Shown: positions 1-8,685, counted from the first letter of the stretch. The stretch is DNA of 26,247 bases from Rhodospirillaceae bacterium CCH5-H10 (GCA_001557035.1 LSKJ01000292.1:1-26247); one strand, 5' to 3'. The notes: generated by a model from the sequence alone, not told the origin. Numbers and translations: made by a program.

Positions 1-997
1 CCTTGTAGGTCGTCGAGCCGATGCAGCGCAGTTCGCCCGACTGGAGCGAGGGCTTCAGCAGGTTCGAGGCGTCCATCGAGCCGCCCGACGTGGCGCCGGC
101 GCCGATGATCGTATGGATTTCGTCGATGAAGAGCACCGAATTGGGCTTCTTCTTGAGTTCGCCCAGGACGGCCTTCAGACGCTCCTCGAAGTCGCCGCGA
201 TAGCGCGTGCCGGCCAGCAGCGCGCCCATGTCGAGCGAATAGATGATCGCCTCCTTGAGGACTTCCGGCACTTCACCGTCGACGATCTTGCGCGCCAGGC
301 CCTCGGCGATCGCCGTCTTGCCGACGCCGGGCTCGCCGACATAGAGCGGGTTGTTCTTGGTGCGGCGGCACAGGACCTGGATGGTGCGCTCGACCTCGTG
401 GTCGCGGCCGATCAGCGGATCGACGCGGCCCTCGCGGGCTTTCTGGTTGAGGTCGACGCAGTAGGCGGCCAGCGCCTCGTTGCCCTGCTTGGCCGCGCCC
501 TCGCCGCTCGCCGCCTCTTCCTCGGAACCGGTGACGCGGCGCGTGCGCGAGCGGCCCGGCACCTTGGCCTTGCCGTGACTGATGTAGTCGACGGCGTCGA
601 GACGAGTCATGCCCTGGTTCTCGAGGAACGAGACGGCATGGCTGTCGCGCTCCGAGAACAGCGCCACCAGCACGTTGGCGCCCGTCACCTCGTTGCGACC
701 GGACGACTGCACATGCACCGCCGCGCGCTGGACGACGCGCTGGAATCCGGCGGTCGGCAGCGGCTCACTGGCGGTCTGCGTGATGATGCCCTTGAGGCGG
801 TTGTCGACGAAGGTTTCGAGATCGTGGCGCAGCCTGTCGATATCGACGCCGCAGGCCTTGAGGACCGGGACCGCGTCTTCGTCCTCGGTCATCGCCAGCA
901 GCAGGTGCTCCAGCGTCGCATACTCGTGGCGACGTTCGCCTGCGAGCCCGAAAGCGCGATGCAGGGACTTCTCGAGGTTCTTTGAAAGCATGGACAT
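1..997 (-). CDS. clpA: ATP-dependent Clp protease ATP-binding subunit ClpA (5' part, cut by window edge)
   Basis: AAA+ unfoldase that feeds substrates into the ClpP peptidase in the cytoplasm. About 332 residues are present, and the gene runs off the left edge. The N-terminal Clp-N repeats are seen ([27 protein letters not shown]), then the first AAA+ domain with Walker [10 protein letters not shown], the pore-loop region [13 protein letters not shown] and Walker [10 protein letters not shown] followed by GAGATSGG. I start at the ATG ending at 997 ([12 protein letters not shown]): GAGGTGG lies 4 bases upstream, and the length to LEKSLHRA fits the alphaproteobacterial form. An in-frame ATG at 991 is the alternative. 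The gene lies 42 bases downstream of clpS, the usual arrangement, and the two are probably co-transcribed. The second AAA+ domain lies outside the window. Confidence 0.96.
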   Translation of the reverse strand, partial: MSMLSKNLEKSLHRAFGLAGERRHEYATLEHLLLAMTEDEDAVPVLKACGVDIDRLRHDLETFVDNRLKGIITQTASEPLPTAGFQRVVQRAAVHVQSSGRNEVTGANVLVALFSERDSHAVSFLENQGMTRLDAVDYISHGKAKVPGRSRTRRVTGSEEEAASGEGAAKQGNEALAAYCVDLNQKAREGRVDPLIGRDHEVERTIQVLCRRTKNNPLYVGEPGVGKTAIAEGLARKIVDGEVPEVLKEAIIYSLDMGALLAGTRYRGDFEERLKAVLGELKKKPNSVLFIDEIHTIIGAGATSGGSMDASNLLKPSLQSGELRCIGSTTYK

Positions 998-1039
998 TGG
1001 ACCACCTCGACTGGAAAAACGAACTACTCTTGGTCGTCG

Positions 1040-1444
1040 TTACTCTTTCTCCAACGTGCACTGGAGAGGGTGCTGGTTCTTGCGGGCGTAGTCGACCGTC
1101 TGCGTCACCTTGGTCTCGGCGATCTCGTAGGTGTAGACACCACAGATACCCACGCCCTTCTGGTGGACGTGCAGCATCACTTCGGTCGCTTCTTCGCGGG
1201 TCTTCTGGAAGATGTTCTGCAGAACGTCGACGACGAACTCCATCGGCGTGTAGTCGTCGTTCAGCATTAGCACCTTGTACATCGACGGCTTCTTGGTGCG
1301 GGTCCGCGTGAGTGTGAGCGCGCCGGTACGACCGTCGTCACCCCCCTCGCCGTCATCACGGCGCGGCGGCTGCTGGGGCGGTCCATTCGGCGGCTCGTTC
1401 GGGCCGCCGAGCCGCACTTCGCCTACGCTGCGCAGAAAATCCAT
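1040..1444 (-). CDS. clpS: ATP-dependent Clp protease adaptor ClpS
   Basis: Adaptor that binds N-degron substrates and delivers them to ClpA. It has 134 residues. A Pro/Gly/Asp-rich N-terminal tail (about residues 1-50) is followed by the ClpS core, with the binding-pocket motif [15 protein letters not shown] and the LHVHQKG segment that carries the pocket histidine. The C-terminal strand ends in the typical [21 protein letters not shown] chose the ATG at 1444 ([10 protein letters not shown]). An in-frame GTG at 1474 has no Shine-Dalgarno sequence and sits where transcription would begin from a TATAAT box at 1481-1486. AGGA lies very close to the ATG and GGAG lies about 13 bases upstream, so the ribosome site is not ideal. 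clpA follows on the same strand. Confidence 0.96.
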   Translation of the reverse strand: MDFLRSVGEVRLGGPNEPPNGPPQQPPRRDDGEGGDDGRTGALTLTRTRTKKPSMYKVLMLNDDYTPMEFVVDVLQNIFQKTREEATEVMLHVHQKGVGICGVYTYEIAETKVTQTVDYARKNQHPLQCTLEKE

Positions 1445-1480
1445 CGTCCTAGCCACACTCCAAAGCCAAGCCACGCAGGA

Positions 1481-1486
1481 ATTATA
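1481..1486 (-). promoter_or_regulatory. Candidate -10 box for clpS-clpA
   Basis: On the minus strand this reads TATAAT, inside TATATAAT, about 37 bases upstream of the clpS ATG. No good -35 hexamer is visible at 16-18 bases spacing, so this is a -10-only call. It is the only AT-rich patch in the 63-base gap between the secreted-protein gene and clpS. Confidence 0.35.
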
Positions 1487-1507
1487 TAGGTAGCCCAGAC
1501 GATTCCG

Positions 1508-2227
1508 CTACCTCGGTCGGAGCCCGTCCTTTCCCACGACGAGCATCCAGCGATCGGCGCGGGCGCGGTGGATCGGGGCATTCATGTCGCGACGCAGTTC
1601 GGCGGGTTCGAGCTTGCGCGGCGGATTGACCGGAATCGGCACCTTGTCCCAGGAGAAAAGCCGCGCGGAAAACTTCACGTTGGCGAAGCCGTCGGTCGGA
1701 TAGTGGTAGGCCTGAAAGCCCCAGACGCCGTTACGGCAGGAGGCGACCGTCCACCAGAAGTCGTTATCCGGCAGCCGCATTCCGTCCCGCGGCGGGCCGA
1801 AGGCTCGGCTTTCCTCCAGCAACCCCACCAGCTCGCGGGTTTCCCCGGCATTCAGGATCCGCTGCCCGCCCTTCATGCTCCACGGGGCGAAAATGTCGGA
1901 CGGATTGGAGATCAGCATGTTGGTGATCCCCGTCGTGACGTTGCCCTGGCCTTCGAGCACGCCGATGTTCATGCCCGCTGTGCCGTCCGGCTGCAGGAAG
2001 ATGTCGTAGGCGCGGACCTGCTCCTCCCAGAGCGCATTGTAGATCAGGCGCAGATGGCTGCGGCCGCCCGGTACGCAGGCGGCCCGGATGTCGTTGGCCG
2101 CCACGAAGTCGAACCAGTGGAAGCTGCGGACGATCGGCTTTTCGACATTGCGGTCGGGCCGCTGTGCCGTCGCGGGGCTTGCGGCAATCGCGCCCAAGGC
2201 AGCCAGCGTCACCAAAAAAGCCTTCAT
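1508..2227 (-). CDS. Secreted protein of unknown function
   Basis: A 239-residue protein I do not recognise as a named family. It begins with a clear Sec signal peptide (MKAFLVTLAALGAIAASPATA, with probable cleavage after ATA), so the mature part is periplasmic or outside the cell. The mature region is rich in aromatic residues (SFHWFDFVAAND, DNDFWWTVASC, WGFQAYHYP). It has two cysteines (near RAAC and VASC) that could form a disulfide. No transmembrane helix follows the signal. GGAGG sits 4 bases before the ATG. It lies upstream of clpS on the same strand, with a 63-base gap that contains a possible clpS promoter, so it is probably its own unit. Codon use and GC look native. It could be a lineage-specific periplasmic protein; nothing here shows its job. 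Confidence 0.85.
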   Translation of the reverse strand: MKAFLVTLAALGAIAASPATAQRPDRNVEKPIVRSFHWFDFVAANDIRAACVPGGRSHLRLIYNALWEEQVRAYDIFLQPDGTAGMNIGVLEGQGNVTTGITNMLISNPSDIFAPWSMKGGQRILNAGETRELVGLLEESRAFGPPRDGMRLPDNDFWWTVASCRNGVWGFQAYHYPTDGFANVKFSARLFSWDKVPIPVNPPRKLEPAELRRDMNAPIHRARADRWMLVVGKDGLRPR

Positions 2228-2234
2228 CGGACCT

Positions 2235-2348
2235 CCAATAGGTTGGCCTGCATCATCCGGACCAACTGGGGCAGCAGAGCGGCACGTCGAAAGTTGCAGA
2301 GCTCACCGAACTTTAGTAGAGTGGCAGGAATTGCTCATAACCTATTGG
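2235..2348. repeat. 10-bp inverted repeat spanning a divergent intergenic region
   Basis: CCAATAGGTT at 2235-2244 is matched by its exact reverse complement AACCTATTGG at 2339-2348, 94 bases apart. The left arm overlaps the ribosome-site region of the minus-strand secreted-protein gene. The right arm lies about 42 bases before the carboxypeptidase start. The repeat may be chance or a paired protein-binding site. I found no convincing -35/-10 pair for either gene in this 162-base gap. Confidence 0.4.
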
Positions 2349-2389
2349 CTGAGCACAAAAATCAGAATTTTGCGTGTGGCGTATTCGCA

Positions 2390-3829
2390 ATGATTTTCCC
2401 TTTAAGGCGAATTGCGGTCAGCCTCTCCTGGTTTGCCGCCGGTGTCGTGTTCATCGGCGCATCCCTCACGCCTGCACCGGTCGACGCCCAGTCGACCTCG
2501 GTCAAGCGGGCTGCACCACCGGCTAAGGCCCGCGCCAAGGCCTCTTCGCGCCAGGCATCCTCGTCCTGGGTTCCGAATCCCGGCGTCAATGCCCGCGACT
2601 CCTATCTGATCGTGGACGCCACGAGCGGCCGCGAGCTGGCATCGGACCGCCCCGACGAGCTGCGTCATCCCGCCTCCCTGACGAAGCTGATGACGATCTA
2701 CCTCACCTTCTCGGCCCTGGATTCGGGTCGGCTGTCGCTGGGCGACGGGTTGCAGGTTTCGGCCAACGCCCTCAATGCCCCGCCGACCAAGATGGGCATG
2801 ACGCCGGGCGGTACGGTGAACGTGCGCGATGCGACGATGGCGCTGATCACGCGCTCGGCCAACGATGCCGCCGTGCTGCTGGCCGAGGCACTCGGCGGCA
2901 GCGAAGAGGCATTCGCCCGGCTGATGACGCAGAAGGCGCGCCAGCTCGGCATGACGTCGACGGTGTTCCGCAACGCCTCGGGTCTGCCCAACAGCGAGCA
3001 GGTCACGACGGCGCGCGACCTCGCCAAGCTCGCCAATGCGCTGCTGCGCGACTACCCGCACTACTATGCGATCTTCTCGGTTCAGAGTTACGCCTATCGC
3101 GGGCGTACGCTGGAAAACCACAACCGCATGCTCGGCAACTACGAAGGCGCCGACGGCCTGAAGACAGGCTACACGAATGCGTCCGGCTTCAACCTTGTGA
3201 TGTCGGCGGTGCGCGACAATCGCCGGCTGATCGGCGTCGTCATGGGCGGCACCAGCGCCGCGCAGCGCGACCGGACGATGGCAGCCCTGATGGACCGGGG
3301 CTTCTCCCTGGCCGCCGCCATGCAGCTCTCGCCCTGGACCTCGCAGCGCAAGCCGCCGTCGGCCCGCTACACGGCCGCCCAGTTCGATCCCGGCAGCAGC
3401 TTCGCGGAAGCCTATCGCCCGCCCCAGGCCGCGCCGCAGCAGGTCAGTCCGAAGTATGCCGGCTTCGTGCCGCCCGCGCCGGCAGCACCAGCGGCTGCGC
3501 AGACCGCATTTGCCGCCGCGCCTCCCCCGTCGGCACCGGCAATGCCGGACACGCCCGCCCTCGGCAGCTGGGTCATCCAGGTCGGTTCGTTCAGCGAGCC
3601 TCAGGCGGCTCAGGCTGCGCTCGAGCGGGCTACCGCCGCGCTCCCCAACGCCCGCTCGGCCTCGGCCATCGTCGACGAGGTCCAGATGGCCAACCGCGTC
3701 TTCCATCGCGCGCGCCTGATCAACCTTTCTCAGGACCAGGCCACCGAAGGCTGCAAGCGGCTGGAGAAGCGGAAGATCTACTGCTCGGCCCTGCAGGTCA
3801 CGGCGTGGAATACGCCGGGTGCACGCTGA
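2390..3829 (+). CDS. D-alanyl-D-alanine carboxypeptidase with C-terminal SPOR domain
   Basis: Low-molecular-mass penicillin-binding protein (peptidase S11, DacA/PBP5 type) that trims the terminal D-Ala from peptidoglycan stem peptides in the periplasm. It has 479 residues. Visible in order are a signal/anchor segment (about 6-34, ending PVDA), a basic Ala/Lys linker, the catalytic SLTK tetrad (about 96-99), SAN (156-158), KTG (258-260), a Pro/Ala linker, and a SPOR domain (about 393-475) that binds denuded glycan at the division site. The open frame extends far upstream, but MIFPLRRIAV is the only start that gives a signal peptide. No clear Shine-Dalgarno sequence precedes it. The 3' end overlaps the convergent cyclotransferase gene by 32 bases. 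Distal placement of SPOR on S11 enzymes is common in alphaproteobacteria. Confidence 0.93.
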   Translation: MIFPLRRIAVSLSWFAAGVVFIGASLTPAPVDAQSTSVKRAAPPAKARAKASSRQASSSWVPNPGVNARDSYLIVDATSGRELASDRPDELRHPASLTKLMTIYLTFSALDSGRLSLGDGLQVSANALNAPPTKMGMTPGGTVNVRDATMALITRSANDAAVLLAEALGGSEEAFARLMTQKARQLGMTSTVFRNASGLPNSEQVTTARDLAKLANALLRDYPHYYAIFSVQSYAYRGRTLENHNRMLGNYEGADGLKTGYTNASGFNLVMSAVRDNRRLIGVVMGGTSAAQRDRTMAALMDRGFSLAAAMQLSPWTSQRKPPSARYTAAQFDPGSSFAEAYRPPQAAPQQVSPKYAGFVPPAPAAPAAAQTAFAAAPPPSAPAMPDTPALGSWVIQVGSFSEPQAAQAALERATAALPNARSASAIVDEVQMANRVFHRARLINLSQDQATEGCKRLEKRKIYCSALQVTAWNTPGAR

Positions 3830-4232
3830 TCGCTTTCCGGAGGCGTTCCACGAAGGACCGCTTGTGACGGCGCTGCCATAGCGTCAGGTCCCACAGTTCG
3901 CGGCTGGGTTTCAGCCGGGACTGGATCGGCTCGAAGACCGACACCTCGGTCATCCTGCCCCGCACTTTCACCCTGAGCGGCACGACGCGATAGCCGGAGC
4001 CCTCATAGGCCGCGAGGTGCGCGACATCGCGTGCGCTGAGGCCGCCGACGATCGCACCCGGCACCTCGCCGCACGGATCGGCGATGACGATGGGATAGCT
4101 CGCGCCCTGCACGCGACGCCGCGCGTGGCCCGGCAGACTCGCCTGCGTATAGGCCTGGGGCGGCAACCGCCGTCCCAGCACCAGGGCCGTCACGTCTCGA
4201 TCGAGCAACGTGCCGTAGAAAAAGAAGCGCAT
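3798..4232 (-). CDS. Gamma-glutamylcyclotransferase (AIG2-like) family protein
   Basis: A 144-residue cytoplasmic protein of the gamma-glutamylcyclotransferase/AIG2 fold. It starts with the family hallmark FFFYGTLLDRDV. The probable catalytic glutamate is in AAYEGSGYRVVPL (about residue 80). Family members release 5-oxoproline from gamma-glutamyl amino acids or related amines; the exact substrate cannot be read here. Its ATG shares one base with the stop codon of the preceding phosphomutase gene (TGATG), so it is probably translationally coupled as the last gene of the galU operon. Its 3' end overlaps the oppositely directed carboxypeptidase gene by 32 bases, with no terminator visible between them. 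The pairing with nucleotide-sugar genes is unexplained. Confidence 0.85.
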   Translation of the reverse strand: MRFFFYGTLLDRDVTALVLGRRLPPQAYTQASLPGHARRRVQGASYPIVIADPCGEVPGAIVGGLSARDVAHLAAYEGSGYRVVPLRVKVRGRMTEVSVFEPIQSRLKPSRELWDLTLWQRRHKRSFVERLRKAISVHPAYSTP

Positions 4233-5626
4233 CAGTGGCGGCCGGAGCCGGCGTCATCCGGCAGCTCGACACCGCAGGCGGCCAGCGCCGACTTGAGGTC
4301 GACCATGAGTCGCTCCAGGCCCGCATTGTCGGCCGCCTCGCAGCGCGCCACGAGCACGGGCTGCGTGTTCGATGCCCGCAGGAGCCACCACCCGTCCCCG
4401 GTGCTGACCCGCACACCGTCGATGTCGGAGAACTTGGCGCCGTCCTTCTGCAGGCGAGCCTTCACCTTCTCCACCACGCCGAACTTCTCGTCGTCCGGGC
4501 AGTCGAAGCGCAGCTCGGGCGTATTGACCGGCTGGGGCAGCCCATCGCGCATTTCCGCCAGACTCTCCTTCGAGTTGGCGACGATGTTGAGCAGGCGCAG
4601 GCCGCAATAGAGCGCGTCGTCGAAACCGTAGAAGGTGTCGGCGAAGAAGACGTGACCGCTCATCTCGCCGGCGAGCGGCGCGCCGACCTCGGCCATCTTG
4701 CTCTTGATCAGCGAATGACCGGTCTTGAACATCATCGGCTTGCCGCCGGCCTTGGCGATCTCGTCGAACAGCACCTGGCTCGCCTTCACGTCGGCGATGA
4801 TCGTGGCGCCCGGATTGGACTTCAGCACGTCGCGCGCCCACAGGACGAGGAGCTGGTCGCCCCACAGGATGCGGCCCTTGCCGTCGACCGCGCCGATGCG
4901 GTCGCCGTCGCCATCGAAGGCGATGCCCAGGTCGCAGCCCTGCTTCTTCACCTCGGCAATGAGCTGCTCGAGGTTCTTCGGCACCGTCGGATCGGGATGG
5001 TGCGATGGGAAGGTGCCGTCGACCTTTTCGTTCAGCACGAAATGCTCGCCTTCGAGCTTGTCGACCACGGAGCGGATCGAAACGCCGACCGCGCCGTTGC
5101 CTGTATCCCAGGCGACCTTGAGCTTCTTGCCGGGCTTCACGTCACGCAGCAGCCGGGCGGCATAATCGGCGAGGATCGGCCGCTTCTCGACCTTGCCCTG
5201 TCCCGTCTCCCAGTCGCCCTTGCCGGCCATCGCACCCAGGGTCTGGATGTCGGCTCCGAAGAAGGACTTCTTGCCCATCATCATCTTGAAGCCGTTGTAG
5301 TCCGGCGGATTGTGCGACCCCGTGATCTGGATGCCGCCGTCGGCCTCGAGGTGATAGACGGCGAAATAGAGCATGGGGGTTGCCGCCAGGCCGATGTCCA
5401 GCACGTCGATGCCGGCAGCCGTCAGCCCCTCGATGCAGGCCGCCGCCAGTTCAGGAGAACTCAGGCGCCCGTCATAGCCCAGCGCGACCTTCTTGCCGCC
5501 CTTGCGCCGCACGAGCGTCCCCAGCGTGCGCCCGATCGCGCGGGCGTCGGCGGCATGGACGGTGCCACCCACGATGCCGCGAATGTCGTACTCACGCAGG
5601 ATGCTCGAATCGAACTTGTGGCTCAT
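4232..5626 (-). CDS. Phosphomannomutase/phosphoglucomutase (alpha-D-phosphohexomutase)
   Basis: Interconverts hexose 6- and 1-phosphates through a phosphoserine. Here it would supply glucose-1-phosphate to GalU, and possibly mannose-1-phosphate. It has 464 residues. Motifs in order are the catalytic serine in [11 protein letters not shown] (S104), the metal loop DGDGDR (238-243), the sugar loop GEMSGH (320-325) and the phosphate-binding RASNTQPVL near 435. The GEMSGH loop fits the bifunctional AlgC-like PMM/PGM subgroup rather than GlmM. The start is the ATG at 5626 ([18 protein letters not shown]), with GGAG about 9 bases upstream; the longer open frame has no support. It lies 32 bases after ugd and overlaps the next gene by one base. 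Substrate preference is inferred from context. Confidence 0.93.
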   Translation of the reverse strand: MSHKFDSSILREYDIRGIVGGTVHAADARAIGRTLGTLVRRKGGKKVALGYDGRLSSPELAAACIEGLTAAGIDVLDIGLAATPMLYFAVYHLEADGGIQITGSHNPPDYNGFKMMMGKKSFFGADIQTLGAMAGKGDWETGQGKVEKRPILADYAARLLRDVKPGKKLKVAWDTGNGAVGVSIRSVVDKLEGEHFVLNEKVDGTFPSHHPDPTVPKNLEQLIAEVKKQGCDLGIAFDGDGDRIGAVDGKGRILWGDQLLVLWARDVLKSNPGATIIADVKASQVLFDEIAKAGGKPMMFKTGHSLIKSKMAEVGAPLAGEMSGHVFFADTFYGFDDALYCGLRLLNIVANSKESLAEMRDGLPQPVNTPELRFDCPDDEKFGVVEKVKARLQKDGAKFSDIDGVRVSTGDGWWLLRASNTQPVLVARCEAADNAGLERLMVDLKSALAACGVELPDDAGSGRH

Positions 5627-5658
5627 GGAACGGACTCCGAAAAAAGCCTTCAGGAAAT

Positions 5659-6975
5659 TCAGGAACGCGGGGCCGGCCGGCCGACGCCTTCGTAGGTGAA
5701 GCCAAGCGCGCGCATTTCGCCCGGATCGAAGATATTGCGCAGATCGACGATGCGCGGCTGGCGCATCAGATCCTTGATGCGGCGCGGATCCAGGCCGCGG
5801 AACTCGTGCCATTCGGTGATGACGACGAGGACGTCGGCGCCCGTCGCCGCCTCATAGGCGGTTCTGGTGAAGCTCACGTCCTTCATCAGGCGTCCCGCCT
5901 CTTCCATCCCCTCGGGATCGAACGCAACGATCTTCGCGCCGGCCGCCTGAAGCGCGGGCACGATATCGAGCGAGGGCGCGTCGCGCATGTCGTCGGTGTT
6001 CGGCTTGAACGTCAGGCCCAGCACGCCGATCGTCAGTCCCGCGACCGAGCCGCCACAGAAATCGATGACCTTCCGCGCCATCCGCTTCTTGCGGCCGTTG
6101 TTCACCTGGATCACCTGCTCGACGATCGTCTGCGGGGCGTTGGCCTCGCGCGCCGTATAGGCCAGCGCCAGCGTGTCCTTCGGGAAACACGAGCCGCCGA
6201 AGCCCGGTCCGGGATGCAGGAACTTGCGCCCGATGCGACCGTCGAGGCCGATGCCGCGGGCGACGTCATGCACGTCGGCGCCGACCTTCTCGCACAAGTC
6301 GGCGATCTCGTTGATGAAGGTGATCTTGGTCGCGAGAAACGCGTTGCCCGCGTACTTGGTGACCTCGGCCGTCTCGATGTTGGTGAACACCATCGGCGTC
6401 TGGATAAGGTTGAGCGGCCGGTAGATCGCCGACATCACGTCGCGTGCGCGCTGGCTCTCGACCCCGATCACGACGCGATCCGGCTTCATGAAGTCCTCGA
6501 TCGCCGCGCCTTCGCGCAGGAACTCCGGATTGGAGGCCACGTCGAACTCTGCCGCGGGTCGCGATTCCCGTATGATGCGCGCAACCTCGCGCCCCGTACC
6601 GACCGGCACGGTCGACTTCGTCACGATCACCGTATAGCCCGTGATCGCCTGGGCAATCTCGGCCGCCGCCGCGTAGACGTAGGACAGGTCGGCATGTCCG
6701 TCGCCGCGCCGCGTGGGCGTACCGACGGCGATGAATACGGCGTCGGCATTGCCGACCGCGTCGGCGAGATGGGTGCCGAAGGTCAGTCGACCGGAACGCA
6801 CATTGTCCGCCACCAGCCGGTCGAGGCCCGGCTCGTAGATCGGGATCTCACCCTTCCGGAGCCGCTCGATCTTCGCGGCGTCCTTGTCGACACACACCAC
6901 GTCGTGCCCGAACTGCGCGAAGCAGGCTCCCGATACCAGCCCGACATAGCCCGAACCGATCATGGCGATGCGCAT
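5659..6975 (-). CDS. ugd: UDP-glucose 6-dehydrogenase
   Basis: Oxidises UDP-glucose to UDP-glucuronate with two NAD+, giving a precursor for acidic polysaccharides, lipid-A or glycolipid decorations and UDP-xylose-type sugars. It has 438 residues, the family norm. The N-terminal Rossmann motif is [15 protein letters not shown] (6-20). The middle-domain signature [20 protein letters not shown] (204-223) holds the catalytic Lys and Asn. The nucleophile cysteine is in [11 protein letters not shown] (C263). The C-terminal UDP-binding domain has [16 protein letters not shown]. The start is 4 bases after the galU stop, so the two are translated from one message. An ATG four codons downstream is less likely because it would trim the first beta strand. 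Confidence 0.96.
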   Translation of the reverse strand: MRIAMIGSGYVGLVSGACFAQFGHDVVCVDKDAAKIERLRKGEIPIYEPGLDRLVADNVRSGRLTFGTHLADAVGNADAVFIAVGTPTRRGDGHADLSYVYAAAAEIAQAITGYTVIVTKSTVPVGTGREVARIIRESRPAAEFDVASNPEFLREGAAIEDFMKPDRVVIGVESQRARDVMSAIYRPLNLIQTPMVFTNIETAEVTKYAGNAFLATKITFINEIADLCEKVGADVHDVARGIGLDGRIGRKFLHPGPGFGGSCFPKDTLALAYTAREANAPQTIVEQVIQVNNGRKKRMARKVIDFCGGSVAGLTIGVLGLTFKPNTDDMRDAPSLDIVPALQAAGAKIVAFDPEGMEEAGRLMKDVSFTRTAYEAATGADVLVVITEWHEFRGLDPRRIKDLMRQPRIVDLRNIFDPGEMRALGFTYEGVGRPAPRS

Positions 6976-6979
6976 GCGA

Positions 6980-7861
6980 TCAGGCCTTCAGCAGACGACC
7001 GAGAAGAGCCCGCGTATCCGCAGCGGTATCGGCGCGGTGCAACGCCACCGCGACATTGGCTTCCAGGAAGCCGATACGGCTGCCACAATCGTAGCGCTGG
7101 CCGGCATAGCGCAAGGCATGGAACGGCGAGCGTCCGATCATCTTCGCCATCGCATCGGTAAGCTGGATCTCGCCGCCGGCCCCGGTCTCGTGCCGGTCGA
7201 GATGCTCGAAAACCTCGGGCATCAGCACGTAGCGGCCGATCAGCGCCAGGGTGGACGGTGCTTCCTCGGGCTTGGGCTTCTCGACCATCCCGGTGATCTC
7301 GGAGAGATTGCCGTTCTCGTTCTTCACGGCCGCGATGCCGTAGCTCTTGGTCTGTTCGCGGGGCACGTCCATCACGGCAACGACGCTGCCGCCGGTCTTC
7401 TCGTGCGCCTGCACGAGCTGGCCGATGCAGCTCGGCTCGTCGATGGTCAATTCGTCCGGCAAAAGGACGGCAAAGGGCTCCTGCCCGATCCAGTGACGCG
7501 CGCACCACACGGCGTGGCCGAGACCCAGCGGCTTCTGCTGGCGCGTGAAGATCGCATTGCCCGGCTTGATCGTGGCGTCCTGCGTCTGCTTCAGCTCCGG
7601 CGCCTTCTTGCGCTGTTCGAGCGTCGCCTCCAGTTCGTAGGCATGATCGAAGTGGTCTTCGAGCGCGCCCTTGTTGCGACCAGACACGAAGACGAATTCC
7701 TCGATGCCGGCGACCAGGCACTCCTGCACCGCGTACTGGATGAGCGGACGATCGACGACTGTCAGCATCTCCTTGGGCATGGCCTTGGTCGCGGGCAGGA
7801 ATCTCGTTCCCAGACCGGCAACCGGAAGGACGGCTTTTCTGACTCGCTGCGCCATGCTCAT
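6980..7861 (-). CDS. galU: UTP--glucose-1-phosphate uridylyltransferase
   Basis: Makes UDP-glucose from UTP and glucose-1-phosphate; first gene of the UDP-glucuronate operon. It has 293 residues. The nucleotidyltransferase signature is AGLGTRFLPATKAMPKEML (15-33). Later come LLPDELTID, the MVEKPKPEEAP segment, GRYVLMPE and YDCGSRIGF, all typical of GalU. The start is ATG 7861, with GAGG 4 bases before it; ATG 7855 is in frame but further from the ribosome site. A good promoter (7882-7910) lies 20-50 bases upstream. With the next two genes the pathway reads glucose-6-P to glucose-1-P to UDP-glucose to UDP-glucuronate. Confidence 0.97.
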   Translation of the reverse strand: MSMAQRVRKAVLPVAGLGTRFLPATKAMPKEMLTVVDRPLIQYAVQECLVAGIEEFVFVSGRNKGALEDHFDHAYELEATLEQRKKAPELKQTQDATIKPGNAIFTRQQKPLGLGHAVWCARHWIGQEPFAVLLPDELTIDEPSCIGQLVQAHEKTGGSVVAVMDVPREQTKSYGIAAVKNENGNLSEITGMVEKPKPEEAPSTLALIGRYVLMPEVFEHLDRHETGAGGEIQLTDAMAKMIGRSPFHALRYAGQRYDCGSRIGFLEANVAVALHRADTAADTRALLGRLLKA

Positions 7862-7881
7862 CGACCTCGTTCAGCAACGGG

Positions 7882-7910
7882 ATTGTATATAAAAATCAAT
7901 GATTTGACAG
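7882..7910 (-). promoter_or_regulatory. galU: Promoter of the galU-ugd-phosphomutase operon
   Basis: On the minus strand CTGTCA (7905-7910) and TACAAT (7882-7887) are separated by 17 bases, matching the sigma-70 consensus at 4/6 and 5/6. The spacer is AT-rich against a GC-rich background. The start point would fall near 7875, giving a leader of about 15 bases. This is the only clear promoter between the J-protein gene and galU. Confidence 0.55.
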
Positions 7911-7971
7911 GATCAAGGCGAGATGACCCGCAGGCGTGCTAGATGCCATGTCGGCGCGCGCAGTGGCAAGA

Positions 7972-8682
7972 TCATCCACCGAGCAATACGTCCTTGGCCC
8001 GGTTGATCCGAGAGGCGAGCTCGGCGGAGCCGCCCACGTCGGGATGCATGCGCTGGATCAGTCGCCGATGGGCCGCCTTGATCTCCTCAGCCGTCGCGCC
8101 CTCGGAGAGACCCAGCACGGCCAGTGCTTCCTCGCGGCTCATGTCCGAGCGGGAGCCGCGCGGCGGTGGCGCATTTCGTGCGTTCCGCCAGTCCGCCCCG
8201 AAACGCCGGTCGAGATAGGCTTCGAGGACCCGCAGCGAATCGGCGTCCGCGGCGCATTCGGTCCGCAAGTCGAGCAGATCCGCGTCGGTCAGGGCGTCCA
8301 GGGTACGTCCGGCAAAGCGACCGGCCAGAACCGTACCACCGACATCGCCGCTCGCGTGATCAATCCATGCCTTCAGGAAAGCCGTGTCGACCTCGGTGCG
8401 CTGGCCAGCCCCTGGCGCACTGAAGCCGCCGGACGACCGGTTACGGACCGCCCGCGCGATCAATGCCGTGATGGCGATACCCGCCAATCCCATCAACTCC
8501 GGCAACAGGCCGGGCAGGAAGCGCAGGCCGAAAATCAGCATCGCGCCGACGCCGATGCCGCCCAGCACCACCATGATCACGCGCATCACGCGCGCCAGCG
8601 ACGATGGGTTGGCCCGCAGGAGCCAGGCAATGACCAAAGCGATTGCAGCGAAGGACAGCAGCGCCAGGAGAAGCGCCGGCAT
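7972..8682 (-). CDS. Membrane-anchored J-domain protein, Tim14/Pam18-like
   Basis: A 236-residue DnaJ-family protein, presumably stimulating DnaK ATPase at the inner membrane. Hydrophobic segments at about 4-22 and 33-75 anchor it. A middle region (100-165), acidic and probably helical, resembles those in alphaproteobacterial DnaJ-like proteins. The J-domain is C-terminal (about 184-236), with HPD at 213-215 in RLIQRMHPDVGGSAELASRI. The order, with membrane anchor first and J-domain last, and the HPDxGGS...A..INxAKD pattern match mitochondrial Tim14/Pam18 rather than classical DnaJ: there is no Gly/Phe region and no zinc finger. It starts 3 bases after the mltG stop, so it is the last gene of the fab-mltG run. 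Client and partner are unknown. Confidence 0.88.
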   Translation of the reverse strand: MPALLLALLSFAAIALVIAWLLRANPSSLARVMRVIMVVLGGIGVGAMLIFGLRFLPGLLPELMGLAGIAITALIARAVRNRSSGGFSAPGAGQRTEVDTAFLKAWIDHASGDVGGTVLAGRFAGRTLDALTDADLLDLRTECAADADSLRVLEAYLDRRFGADWRNARNAPPPRGSRSDMSREEALAVLGLSEGATAEEIKAAHRRLIQRMHPDVGGSAELASRINRAKDVLLGG

Positions 8683-8685
8683 GAC

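Noticed and set aside
1568..2389. Long upstream extension of the carboxypeptidase reading frame
   Set aside because: It covers the antisense of the secreted-protein gene and would bury the signal peptide internally; MIFPLRRIAV at 2390 is the sensible start.
2402..3706. Minus-strand open frame of 434 codons inside the carboxypeptidase gene
   Set aside because: Low-complexity Gly/Arg translation, while the plus strand carries all three penicillin-binding motifs.
5627..5658. Possible terminator between ugd and the phosphomutase (a T-run after CCTGAAGG)
   Set aside because: The stem is only 3 bp with a 2-base loop and the genes form one pathway; I treat it as ordinary intergenic sequence.
4235..5695. 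Long plus-strand open frame (486 codons) opposite the phosphohexomutase and similar long frames at 5380-7161 and 7936-9741
   Set aside because: They are antisense shadows of well-supported genes in GC-rich DNA, and their translations are Arg/His/Leu-rich with no domain features.
7904..7909. Perfect TTGACA on the plus strand upstream of galU
   Set aside because: No -10 box at the right distance and no plus-strand gene downstream; it overlaps the better-supported minus-strand promoter.
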